Source of the DNA: Candidatus Aerophobus profundus SCGC AAA252-L23
Lineage (GTDB): Bacteria > Aerophobota > Aerophobia > Aerophobales > Aerophobaceae
Direction: 5' to 3'
DNA length: 5,024 nt
Assembly (NCBI GenBank): GCA_000402295.1
Contig: AQRW01000058.1
Coordinates: 1 to 5,024, forward strand
In this document: positions 1-4,160 of the stretch, one piece after another
How the letters are laid out: each line of letters starts with the position of its first letter
How positions within the stretch are numbered: position 1 is the first letter of the stretch
Notes under the pieces: generated by a model
What the model was told of the DNA's origin: nothing
Databases searched by the model: none
Seen by the model: only the letters and a program-made list of their open reading frames with translations
Made by a program: the position numbers and the translations under genes

Positions 1-112
1 ATTTTGTGACCATATTGTGACTAGCAGGTGCATAAAACCAAGATATTTGGTGGAAATAATAGGATTGGTGGAATTACGGAATCTGGCTCTCAGAAGTGAT
101 TTTGGGTTGTAG
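1..112 (+). repeat. Dispersed repeat, copy 1 (partial, cut by window edge)
   Basis: The first 40 bases align with 2875-2914 (copy 2) with four differences. Bases about 49-95 align with copy 3 near 4400-4446 with four differences. All eight differences are transitions. Similarity to copy 3 fades after about 112, roughly 30 bases before the tRNA-Phe fragment. The left part of the element lies outside the window. No product is recognised. A plus frame here matches the same frame in copy 3 with mostly synonymous changes, but no intact gene can be built from it. Confidence 0.85.
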
Positions 113-140
113 CAAGGATTCTGTAGATTGCGCAGGATTA

Positions 141-180
141 GATTTTCAGTCCCGTGCTCTACCGACTGAGCTACCCCGGC
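141..180 (-). pseudogene. tRNA-Phe(GAA) 5' half, truncated after the anticodon loop
   Basis: Read on the minus strand from 180, the sequence gives a standard tRNA 5' half: acceptor strand GCCGGGG (180-174), TA, D-stem GCTC (171-168), D-loop AGTCGGTA, D-stem GAGC (159-156), then anticodon strand CGGGA (154-150) and loop CTGAAAA (149-143). The loop carries anticodon GAA (phenylalanine). The next bases, TC, are the first two of the expected TCCCG, and then similarity stops. No variable loop, T-arm or 3' acceptor strand follows in the remaining 140 bases, so this cannot make a functional tRNA from what is visible. The break at the 3' edge of the anticodon loop matches a usual crossover site of tRNA-targeting tyrosine integrases, which suggests a remnant of an integration or excision event. 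Confidence 0.85.
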
Positions 181-247
181 ACCCTCATCACAACATTTCA
201 TGGGAAAGGATCTATGTTCTCTCCCCCATTCTTAGTGTCACTACCAT

Positions 248-470
248 ATGTCAGTTATTGATGAAAGTCAACATTTGGTGCAGCTTGCCCTCTCCCAGTT
301 TTTCCTTGAAAAGCAAGATTTGGAGTATGAACTGATCACAAGGATGCGAGGTATCTTGTCCATCGGCGGACTGGAATTCGCTGGCATAGCCGGACCAACA
401 TAGATGAGAACATCATTGTCCAAGGGCAACCACCTTACGCCAGCCAACTAACCCCAAAGAGCGTGGAACC
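248..470 (+). pseudogene. Possible XisI-like relic, frameshifted
   Basis: An ATG at 248 opens a 51-codon frame (stop 401-403) beginning MSVIDESQHLVQLALSQFF and containing LEYELI near codon 26. About position 337 the similarity seems to move to another frame reading KDARYLVHR and, further on, ENIIVQGQPPYASQLT. These resemble, in order, the N-terminal helix, the 'Y-LV-V' strand and the C-terminal 'IVLGF-PPY-RQ-T' tail of XisI, the fdxN-element excision-controlling factor family often found beside XisH. About 40 central codons of the family (the HIDIKDGKIWIQ stretch) appear to be missing or scrambled. There is no clear ribosome-binding site. The family match is from memory of the consensus. It could instead be an unrelated short protein or chance. 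No xisH is visible. Confidence 0.33.
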
Positions 471-513
471 GTCGAAAAGCACCGAGATTAGCCAGGTCAG
501 GTACAAACACTTG

Positions 514-720
514 TTATGCGGTTGCTTTATCAATTTGTTGATATGTAATATCCGGTAGATGGGCTGTCTTCTTCGCATGTTCAATAGTCATGCTTACGAG
601 ATTACCATTTGCATCAAGATCAATATAAATATTTTCAGATATTTCTTTAGTTTCTTCAATTCGATTGTCTCCAAACTCGATTAGAGCAGTATCAGTATCA
701 TTGAAATATTTTATCTTCAT
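514..720 (-). CDS. DUF2283 domain protein
   Basis: This 68-aa protein matches the DUF2283 family over nearly its whole length: MKIKYFNDTDTALIEF at the start, the E-T-K-E-I-SENI-ID-D turn in the middle (residues about 23-38), then GNLVSMTIEHA (about 39-49). DUF2283 proteins are small beta-rich proteins of unknown biochemical role. They are commonly found as the second gene of a pair with DUF4258-like or BrnT-like partners, which suggests an antitoxin-type role, though this is unproven. Its ATG overlaps the stop of the upstream gene by four bases (ATGA, 717-720), so the two are almost certainly co-transcribed and translationally coupled. The Shine-Dalgarno is weak (AAGG before an A-run), as expected for coupled initiation. 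Length is normal and there are no lesions. Confidence 0.85.
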   Translation of the reverse strand: MKIKYFNDTDTALIEFGDNRIEETKEISENIYIDLDANGNLVSMTIEHAKKTAHLPDITYQQIDKATA

Positions 721-959
721 TTTTTAGCCTTCTGATAGTCTCGAGGAAAGAAAGCGTTGTAGACGATTTCTCCGCCAGGCAATAAAATTACTCGTAAATA
801 TTTATTTGCTTCTTGAATTTTAACCCATTTTCGTATTCTTCCATCTGACTGCATTTCCGTCTGAATGGGCTTATTAATTGCACGTTGTAGCCATTCATCC
901 TTTATTATAGCTCTATCTGGTCGATTCCGTGTATATAGAAAATATTGAGTGTATTTCAT
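717..959 (-). CDS. DUF4258-like small protein, partner of DUF2283
   Basis: This 80-aa protein begins MKYTQYFLYTRNRPDRAIIK and continues with a helix holding EWLQRAINKP, then QSDGRIRKWVKI, then a strand-rich KYLRVILLPGGE and NAFFPRDYQ near the C-terminus. This order (an aromatic start, a helix with a D-E-W motif, a D-G-R-x-R-x-W turn and a hydrophobic 'YLRV-LL' strand) matches a widespread family of about 80-aa proteins with a DUF4258/BrnT-like layout that sit directly upstream of DUF2283 genes. By that arrangement it would be the toxin-like first gene of the pair. No catalytic residue is established, so function is unknown. The start at 959 is the only ATG that keeps the full N-terminus. The upstream ribosome site is poor. 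The stop overlaps the DUF2283 start. Confidence 0.75.
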   Translation of the reverse strand: MKYTQYFLYTRNRPDRAIIKDEWLQRAINKPIQTEMQSDGRIRKWVKIQEANKYLRVILLPGGEIVYNAFFPRDYQKAKK

Positions 960-971
960 ATTTCATCTATC

Positions 972-1047
972 GTATAATGGTGGAATTGAACTGCAACCGC
1001 AGGCGGCGCCTAGGAAAGGAAATACTTGCGTTTTCTCTCCATTATAC
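972..1047. repeat. Inverted repeat GTATAATGG / CCATTATAC
   Basis: A perfect 9-bp arm at 972-980 pairs with 1039-1047 around a 58-base spacer, directly upstream of the DUF4258-like/DUF2283 operon. The left arm abuts the operon's 5' leader. The spacer includes a GC-rich patch (AGGCGGCGCCT, about 1002-1012). It could be a decayed mobile-element end or an operator. With only 9 bp, chance is also possible. Confidence 0.4.
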
Positions 1048-1403
1048 TGCCGGCAAGGCCACAGCCCCAAAGGAGTTGTTAATGCTATTTTTATGAATGT
1101 TTTGTTTAATATATGATATAATCTCTCCCCCTAAGCCTTTTCGTGTGTGTTGTTTTGCTAATTGGGTCTTAGAAACAAGCGTCTGAGATAGATAACATTT
1201 TTCTTCGGATATCCTAAATAACATTCCCGCATTCCGACTAGTTCATTACTGTCTTTCTCAAACGTAACTTTTGCGCAAATACTGCCCCAAATCTCAAAAA
1301 AAATGAAAGAAGAGAGCAACATTTGAGTATAATTCGTGTGTTCATAAGGCTGGTGGCTATCCACTCCCCCCACCCAGGATGCTTCTTTGGTAGTTATGGT
1401 CAT
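1042..1403 (-). pseudogene. Probable GNAT N-acetyltransferase relic, frameshifted
   Basis: Two overlapping minus frames together give the C-terminal core of a GNAT acetyltransferase. The first (ATG 1403, stop 1158) carries KVTFEKDSNELVGM (residues 45-58) and NVIYLRRLFLRPN (69-81), which fit strands beta-3/beta-4 of GNAT proteins. The second (down to 1042) supplies HTRKGLGGEIISYIKQN, which fits the acetyl-CoA-binding R/Q-x-x-G-x-G/A loop and following helix. Joining them needs one frameshift between about 1145 and 1161. The first 40 residues (such as SSFIFFEIWG) do not look like a GNAT N-terminus, so that end is also damaged. No substrate can be inferred. Two copies of TACTGCCGGC lie at the ends of this relic. 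The assignment rests on motif order only. Confidence 0.42.
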
Positions 1404-1437
1404 TTCGGCTGTCCAGATAGAACATTTTACTGCCGGC
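1045..1437. repeat. Direct repeats TACTGCCGGC flanking the GNAT relic
   Basis: TACTGCCGGC occurs at 1045-1054 and again at 1428-1437, in the same orientation and 383 bp apart, bracketing the acetyltransferase relic. The right copy runs into the 10-bp palindrome GCCGGCCGGC (1432-1441) and then GCGT-TATAT-ACGC (1440-1452). This could mark the limits of an inserted segment or a recombination scar. I see no integrase core site that settles it. Confidence 0.5.
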
Positions 1438-1477
1438 CGGCGTTATATACGCAAAAGTTATGTTAAGATGTGACCCT

Positions 1478-1747
1478 TCATCGTTTCTCTGACTTAAGGG
1501 GAAATCGCTCTGGATGCTCTATCGATTCAAGACCTAAATCAACATCCAAATCTGGCCAATAAAAATGACCTGGGGTTGGCTCCTCAAGGTTAAGTATTTT
1601 TCCAATTGGGACATCCTTGAACCAAGGAAATTCCTCGTAGGATATAAAAAGCTCTTTATCTTTTGCCAGAAGCCAAATGCCATGATTTGAAATATTAGTA
1701 ACTTCCACCTTTAAAGTGCTCTTGCCAAGCACTTGTGAGTTCGTCAT
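1478..1747 (-). CDS. DUF2442 domain protein
   Basis: Starting at the ATG at 1747, this is an 89-aa protein with the DUF2442 signature. Residues about 13-28 read KVEVTNISNHGIWLLA, followed by KELFISYEEFPWFKD (29-43), then ILNLEEPTPGHFYWPDLDVDLGLESIEHPE towards the C-terminus. The W-F-K-D and Y-W-P-D-L-D-V-D-L motifs and the terminal IEHPERFPL are diagnostic. DUF2442 proteins are small and of unknown activity. They are typically encoded just downstream of DUF4160, and the pair behaves genomically like a toxin-antitoxin or adaptor module. A GAGGAG ribosome site sits 4-6 bases before this ATG. An upstream in-frame TTG at 1759 overlaps that site and is less likely to be the start. The 5' end overlaps the distal DUF4160 reading frame by 53 bases. 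The gene is intact, unlike its partner. Confidence 0.9.
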   Translation of the reverse strand: MTNSQVLGKSTLKVEVTNISNHGIWLLAKDKELFISYEEFPWFKDVPIGKILNLEEPTPGHFYWPDLDVDLGLESIEHPERFPLKSEKR

Positions 1748-1943
1748 AATGCTCCTCAATAATTCTTTCGACTTACTTAAGTTGCAATCGTGACAAACGA
1801 TAATTCTGAGCTAATTCAATCTCTGGCTCCAGCCAGAATTTTGCTTCACCATCCCCGCAGTACACGTGGACGTGTATTCTTGGTTCTTCGCGGGAAAAGA
1901 AAAAGAACCGATAGCCTTTTTCTCGAAATATCGTTGGGCTCAT
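1695..1943 (-). pseudogene. DUF4160 protein interrupted by an in-frame TAA
   Basis: From the ATG at 1943 the frame reads MSPTIFREKGYRFFFFSREE, then RIHVHVYCGDGEAKFWLEPE and IELAQNYRLSRLQLK, and stops at TAA (1773-1775) after 56 codons. In the same frame beyond the stop, 25 codons continue with VERIIEEHYDELTSAWQEHF and end at TAA 1695-1697. That tail is the normal DUF4160 C-terminus (I-I-E-E-H-Y-D-E-L--AW-EHF), so the only lesion visible is the single stop. The full product would be about 82 residues, the usual family size. DUF4160 function is unknown; the family is normally the upstream partner of DUF2442, which overlaps here. The ribosome site is weak. A longer reading to an ATG at 1982 runs into RelE-relic sequence and is unlikely. 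The shortened 56-aa product could still be made. Confidence 0.85.
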
Positions 1944-1965
1944 TGTCTTGCTTTTCTTCACGCAT

Positions 1966-2179
1966 GACGACCAAATGGTCATCTTGAATCTCGCAGATAA
2001 TTCTGTAGCGCCCGAGGCTGATGCACCAAGCGAACCGCCCGGAAAGATTGTTACATTCTTCCGGTAGCGGGCTCTCGCCCAAGGCCCGAATTACTTCGAT
2101 GAGACGGAGACGGTCCTTGTAGATCGATGTTGTTCAGTTGCTTCTGAGCTGACCGGAAAACCTCAACGGCATAGCTCAC
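1966..2179 (-). pseudogene. RelE/ParE-type toxin relic (frameshift, C-terminus lost)
   Basis: A GTG at 2179 begins VSYAVEVFRSAQKQLNNID, the typical first strand and helix of RelE-family mRNA interferases. At about 2122 the frame shifts by one base, and the next frame gives DRLRLIEVIRALGESPLP, then CNNLSGRFAWCISLGRYRII, then CEIQDDHLVV. K/N-L-S-G-R-x-A-W-x-I-x-x-G-x-Y-R is the family's hallmark. After LVV (position 1966) the expected C-terminal 'V-x-x-x-x-HR-x-x-VY' strand, which carries catalytic residues in many RelE proteins, is replaced by unrelated sequence. The relic ends about 23 bases before the DUF4160 start. The usual antitoxin would be encoded next to it; none is seen in 2180-2225. 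Two independent lesions make it non-functional. Confidence 0.8.
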
Positions 2180-2225
2180 CTGTCGATGTGGAGCGCCTGT
2201 CCACCGGTAGGTAGCAAAACACCTG

Positions 2226-2456
2226 TTAGCGTCTATCTTCTTGTTCGCTAAACCTTTTTTCTCTTTTCTTTATGATATTAATTAATGATCTTAGAGCATC
2301 ATTGACCGCCTGGTCACTGGGAAAAAACTCAGCCACGTCAGGATCAATTAACACTACATTGGTACCCTCAACATATCTTTCTGCATACTTGCCCCTAACG
2401 CCTTTACTAAAACCGTACTCTTTTAACATATCTGGATCATTCCTCATTGTTTTCAT
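2226..2456 (-). CDS. BrnT-partner antitoxin-like protein
   Basis: This 76-aa protein carries EYGFSKGVRGKYAERY at residues about 13-28 and GTNVVLIDPDVAEFFP at about 32-47. It then has QAVNDALRSLINII in a C-terminal helix, followed by a charged tail. This is a very common small-protein family (Y-x-F-S-K-x-x-R-G-K ... V-x-L-x-P-D-V-A-x-x-F ... V-N-x-A-L-R) encoded immediately downstream of BrnT-type toxins, where it plays the antitoxin role; a beta-strand plus helix DNA-binding fold is plausible. I chose the start at 2456 because its ATG forms an ATGA overlap with the stop of the brnT-derived frame. ATGs at codons 4 and 10 are possible alternatives. The gene looks complete although its toxin partner is destroyed. 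Confidence 0.82.
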   Translation of the reverse strand: MKTMRNDPDMLKEYGFSKGVRGKYAERYVEGTNVVLIDPDVAEFFPSDQAVNDALRSLINIIKKREKRFSEQEDRR

Positions 2457-2645
2457 AATTCATCTTTTAATCTATTTCTGTATGACATTCCCATAAGAAC
2501 CATTCACTTCTCATCTATGGAGGGTAAAGGATCATCCTATGGTTAAGGATAAAGAGTCTTAAAATACTGTACTTGCTTCCTTAAAAGAGACTCCATGTTT
2601 TACTAGATTACTTTTGGCCTTTGAGGGATCTCATTCAAATATTAG
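2453..2645 (-). pseudogene. brnT: BrnT-family toxin relic
   Basis: Read on the minus strand from about 2645, the sequence gives IFE-stop-DPSKAKSNLVKHGVSF, then KEASTVF-stop-DSLSLTI. This matches the BrnT opening F-E-W-D-P-x-K-A-x-x-N-x-x-K-H-G-V-S-F-x-E-A-x-T-V-F-x-D. The tryptophan codon of FEWD is TGA (2631-2633) and a TAA (2559-2561) follows TVF. Further on, in another frame, PLPSIDEK-stop-MVLMGMSYRNRL matches the 'H-S--E-R--L-G-S-R-R-L' middle of BrnT. After that about 35 residues, including the conserved R-I-I-S-A-R-x-A-x-x-x-E segment, are missing. BrnT is a RelE-fold ribonuclease toxin. At least two nonsense codons, one frameshift and one deletion leave it dead. The last codons still overlap the downstream gene by ATGA (2453-2456), the remnant of an ancestral coupled operon. 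Confidence 0.85.
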
Positions 2646-2669
2646 CCTTCCATCACCATCAAGTCATTA

Positions 2670-2914
2670 TTGCCCAAGATTGATTTCTATGTTTATTCTA
2701 TGGACTGGAATATCATATGGCCAAGAAACGGCTTTGTCAAGGTTTTGGACGAGATGTCAAATGGACTACTGAGCAAGAGAAGAAACCAAGGATCTGCCTG
2801 TACGCCAATTGGTATCCGACCAATGGGTCCGGTCTCCCCTATATGGTGTGACAGGAGCTCATTGGGATAGTTGAATTTTGTGATTATATTGTGATTAGCA
2901 GGTGCACAAAACCA
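2670..2914 (+). repeat. Dispersed repeat, copy 2
   Basis: From TTGCCCAAGATTGATTTC to GCAGGTGCACAAAACCA this segment aligns with copy 3 (4161 onward), and its last 40 bases align with copy 1 (1-40). In 2676-2852, by hand alignment against copy 3, I count about 20 transitions, 2 transversions and one single-base deletion. In the central stretch 2730-2826, about nine of twelve differences fall at one codon phase. A minus frame (2693-2920) containing DPWFLLLLSSPFDISSKTLT stays open in both copies, with 25 consecutive identical residues. The plus frame sharing that wobble phase is broken in copy 3. No family is recognised. The right end stops just after AAAACCA, 19 bases from the end of the HEAT gene, and the left end lies about 25 bases from the brnT relic. 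Confidence 0.9.
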
Positions 2915-2932
2915 GGACATTCAAATGAAAAT

Positions 2933-3724
2933 TTAAAACTCATTTCTTTCATAACCAATTATTATGTTTCTGATTCTATTTCTTAGTCTAGAGGAAAACT
3001 TTTTCTCTTTTAACAACTTCTCCAAGGGATCACTAACCTTATTTATGGGACAGCGCTGCAAATATTCTAAAATTCTTGATATCCATTGTCTGGTAGTATT
3101 ATTTGATTGTAGGTGATATAGCTCATCAATTAAGTGGGGAATAATAGTCGATTTATTTCTCACAGGTTCAAGATGTCTGAAAACTGCTATCTTAAAGTGA
3201 ACTTCATCTAAAGTACTGGGAGAAGGCAACTCCTTAAAATATTTAATTAGTTGATCAAGAGCTTTTTCATTGCCTGAATTAGCCAAAGCTCCCAGAGTCG
3301 ATGCCGCTTCAAGTTGCTTATCCTTATCAGGACTACTTAGTTTAACTACGTATCTGTCTACTGGAACAGTTTTCCAATCAATTTTTTCTACTTGATCAAG
3401 AAATATAGCTGTTTTAATTGCGTCAATATTCACGTCTGGCGAATTTTTTAAGTTTCTTAGTTCTCTTGCCAGATGACTGTCATCATCAATTTCAAACTCT
3501 TCACATTGTTCGAAATGCTCACAGGCCTGAGTATCACAAGGAAATTTCTTTTCTTCTATTAATTCTTTACATGAGTTAAAATTCTGATTTTCCATTAGTT
3601 CCTCAATAAATGGTTCAAATACTTTATCATATAGGCATATACCGTATTCGGTTGCCTCTTCATCACTGGCAGGAAAAAAGTAATTGCAATTTATACAAAT
3701 AGCCTTTGATTCTTCAAATTCCAT
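2933..3724 (-). CDS. Cys-rich N-terminal / HEAT-like repeat protein, function unknown
   Basis: This is the longest intact gene of the window (263 aa). Residues 1-75 form a cysteine-rich module: C10-x2-C13, then NYFFPAS, YGIC at 27-30, C52, C63, and the close set C68-x-H70-x3-C74. This spacing suggests one or two metal sites (zinc or Fe-S) or disulfides. An acidic linker (EEFEIDDD, about 75-82) follows. Residues about 110-260 are all-helical with HEAT-like turns, for example VVKLSSPDKDKQLEAASTLG and a later IIPHLIDELYHL. HEAT repeats normally serve protein or nucleic-acid binding. There is no signal peptide or membrane segment, so it is probably cytosolic. A strong AAAGGAGAT ribosome site lies about 9 bases before the ATG, which fixes the start. 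It stands alone between a repeat and a DUF1016 fragment. No enzyme activity is indicated. Confidence 0.8.
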   Translation of the reverse strand: MEFEESKAICINCNYFFPASDEEATEYGICLYDKVFEPFIEELMENQNFNSCKELIEEKKFPCDTQACEHFEQCEEFEIDDDSHLARELRNLKNSPDVNIDAIKTAIFLDQVEKIDWKTVPVDRYVVKLSSPDKDKQLEAASTLGALANSGNEKALDQLIKYFKELPSPSTLDEVHFKIAVFRHLEPVRNKSTIIPHLIDELYHLQSNNTTRQWISRILEYLQRCPINKVSDPLEKLLKEKKFSSRLRNRIRNIIIGYERNEF

Positions 3725-3763
3725 TTTTAGATGATCTCCTTTCTATTCAATTGTTTACTATTC

Positions 3764-3859
3764 TTATGTAATCTCCCGCCCCACGAGCCAGTAGGCGATC
3801 ACCATTGGGTTATTGACACTACGCACACCACCTTGGCTCGCATCCGTTGCTGGATCGCG
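3764..3859 (-). pseudogene. DUF1016/YhcG N-terminal fragment
   Basis: A minus-strand frame reads SQGGVRSVNNPMVIAYWLVGREI and ends at TAA (3764-3766). R-x-V-N-x-x-M-V-x-x-Y-W-x-V/I-G-R-x-I is the hallmark helix pair of the DUF1016 N-terminal domain found in YhcG-type PDDEXK nucleases, which occur with restriction-modification and defence genes. Only about 20-30 codons remain. The rest of the N-terminal domain and the whole nuclease domain are absent, because the HEAT gene lies immediately downstream. Just upstream, in another frame, IQQRMRAKVV may be the preceding helix, implying a frameshift. The fragment has no start codon and is non-functional. Its GC content is higher than that of the neighbouring genes, in keeping with a different origin. 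Confidence 0.6.
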
Positions 3860-3905
3860 ATTACGCGGTTCAGGAATGGAATGTCAGGAGCTGGTCTCCT
3901 CGCAA

Positions 3906-4115
3906 TCAACAAAGTTTACGATATGTTGTTCTTCCTTGAAATGGATGTAGGGTTTCTTTTAGTGGAAATTCTTCAAGATATAATTCTGTAGCTTCTTGTA
4001 AATTCTCTACCGCTTCCTCAATAGACTCGCCTTGGCTCGCTGTACCAACTTCTGGACATTCTGCTACATACAAGGGATCTTCTTTGTGGACTATAGCTGT
4101 AAATAGTCTACTCAT
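3906..4115 (-). CDS. hicB: HicB-family antitoxin, orphan
   Basis: This 69-aa protein begins MSRLFTAIVHKEDPLYVAEC, followed by PEVGTASQGESIEEAVENLQ and EATELYLEEFPL. This is the partial RNase-H-like HicB fold that neutralises the HicA mRNA interferase: first strand, the Y-V-A-x-C-P-E hairpin, the S-Q-G-x-S/T turn, then the A-x-x-N-L-x-E-A helix. After residue 50 the usual short tail is replaced by LHPFQGRTTYRKLC, so the extreme C-terminus has probably been altered by the adjacent DUF1016-fragment junction. An AGGTG ribosome site lies 7 bases before the ATG. No hicA is present on either side. Upstream, only a short open stretch before repeat copy 3 could be a trace of a HicA tail, and that is too short to claim. 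A weak promoter (TATGAT at 4146-4141) may drive it. Confidence 0.85.
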   Translation of the reverse strand: MSRLFTAIVHKEDPLYVAECPEVGTASQGESIEEAVENLQEATELYLEEFPLKETLHPFQGRTTYRKLC

Positions 4116-4160
4116 TTACACACCTCTTCTTAAGAATTTAATCATATTTCCTGGTTTTTT

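Noticed and set aside
1..180. Intron-containing tRNA-Phe
   Set aside because: No 3' exon (TCCCG plus T-arm) appears in the 140 bases that follow the break, and no group I intron core is seen.
96..335. 79-codon open frame on the plus strand
   Set aside because: It runs through a repeat end and antisense to the tRNA-Phe half, has no ribosome site, and matches no family.
976..1012. tRNA T-arm-like string GTTCAATTCC on the minus strand
   Set aside because: The bases around the loop do not pair into a T-stem, and no other tRNA arm is near.
1428..1470. Integron attC-like site (GCGTTATATACGC, GTTATGT)
   Set aside because: The paired RYYYAAC/GTTRRRY core boxes and the long imperfect stem are not there, and the small genes do not sit between repeated copies of such a site.
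1790..1987. 65-codon plus frame
   Set aside because: Shadow of the DUF4160 gene and RelE relic on the minus strand, which have clear family matches.
2272..2496. 74-codon plus frame
   Set aside because: Antisense shadow of the BrnT-partner gene and brnT relic.
2559..2633. Alternative genetic code (TGA as Trp) suggested by FE-TGA-DP in the brnT relic
   Set aside because: Intact genes here (DUF2442, hicB, the DUF4258-like gene) end with TGA, and the relic also has TAA stops and a frameshift.
3731..3991. 86-codon plus frame
   Set aside because: Antisense to hicB and the DUF1016 fragment. It starts at the HEAT gene's ribosome site on the opposite strand.
4116..4160. HicA C-terminal trace (KKPGNMIKFLRRGV) just before hicB
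   Set aside because: The similarity to HicA tails is only about a dozen residues and needs a gap, so it is too short to support.
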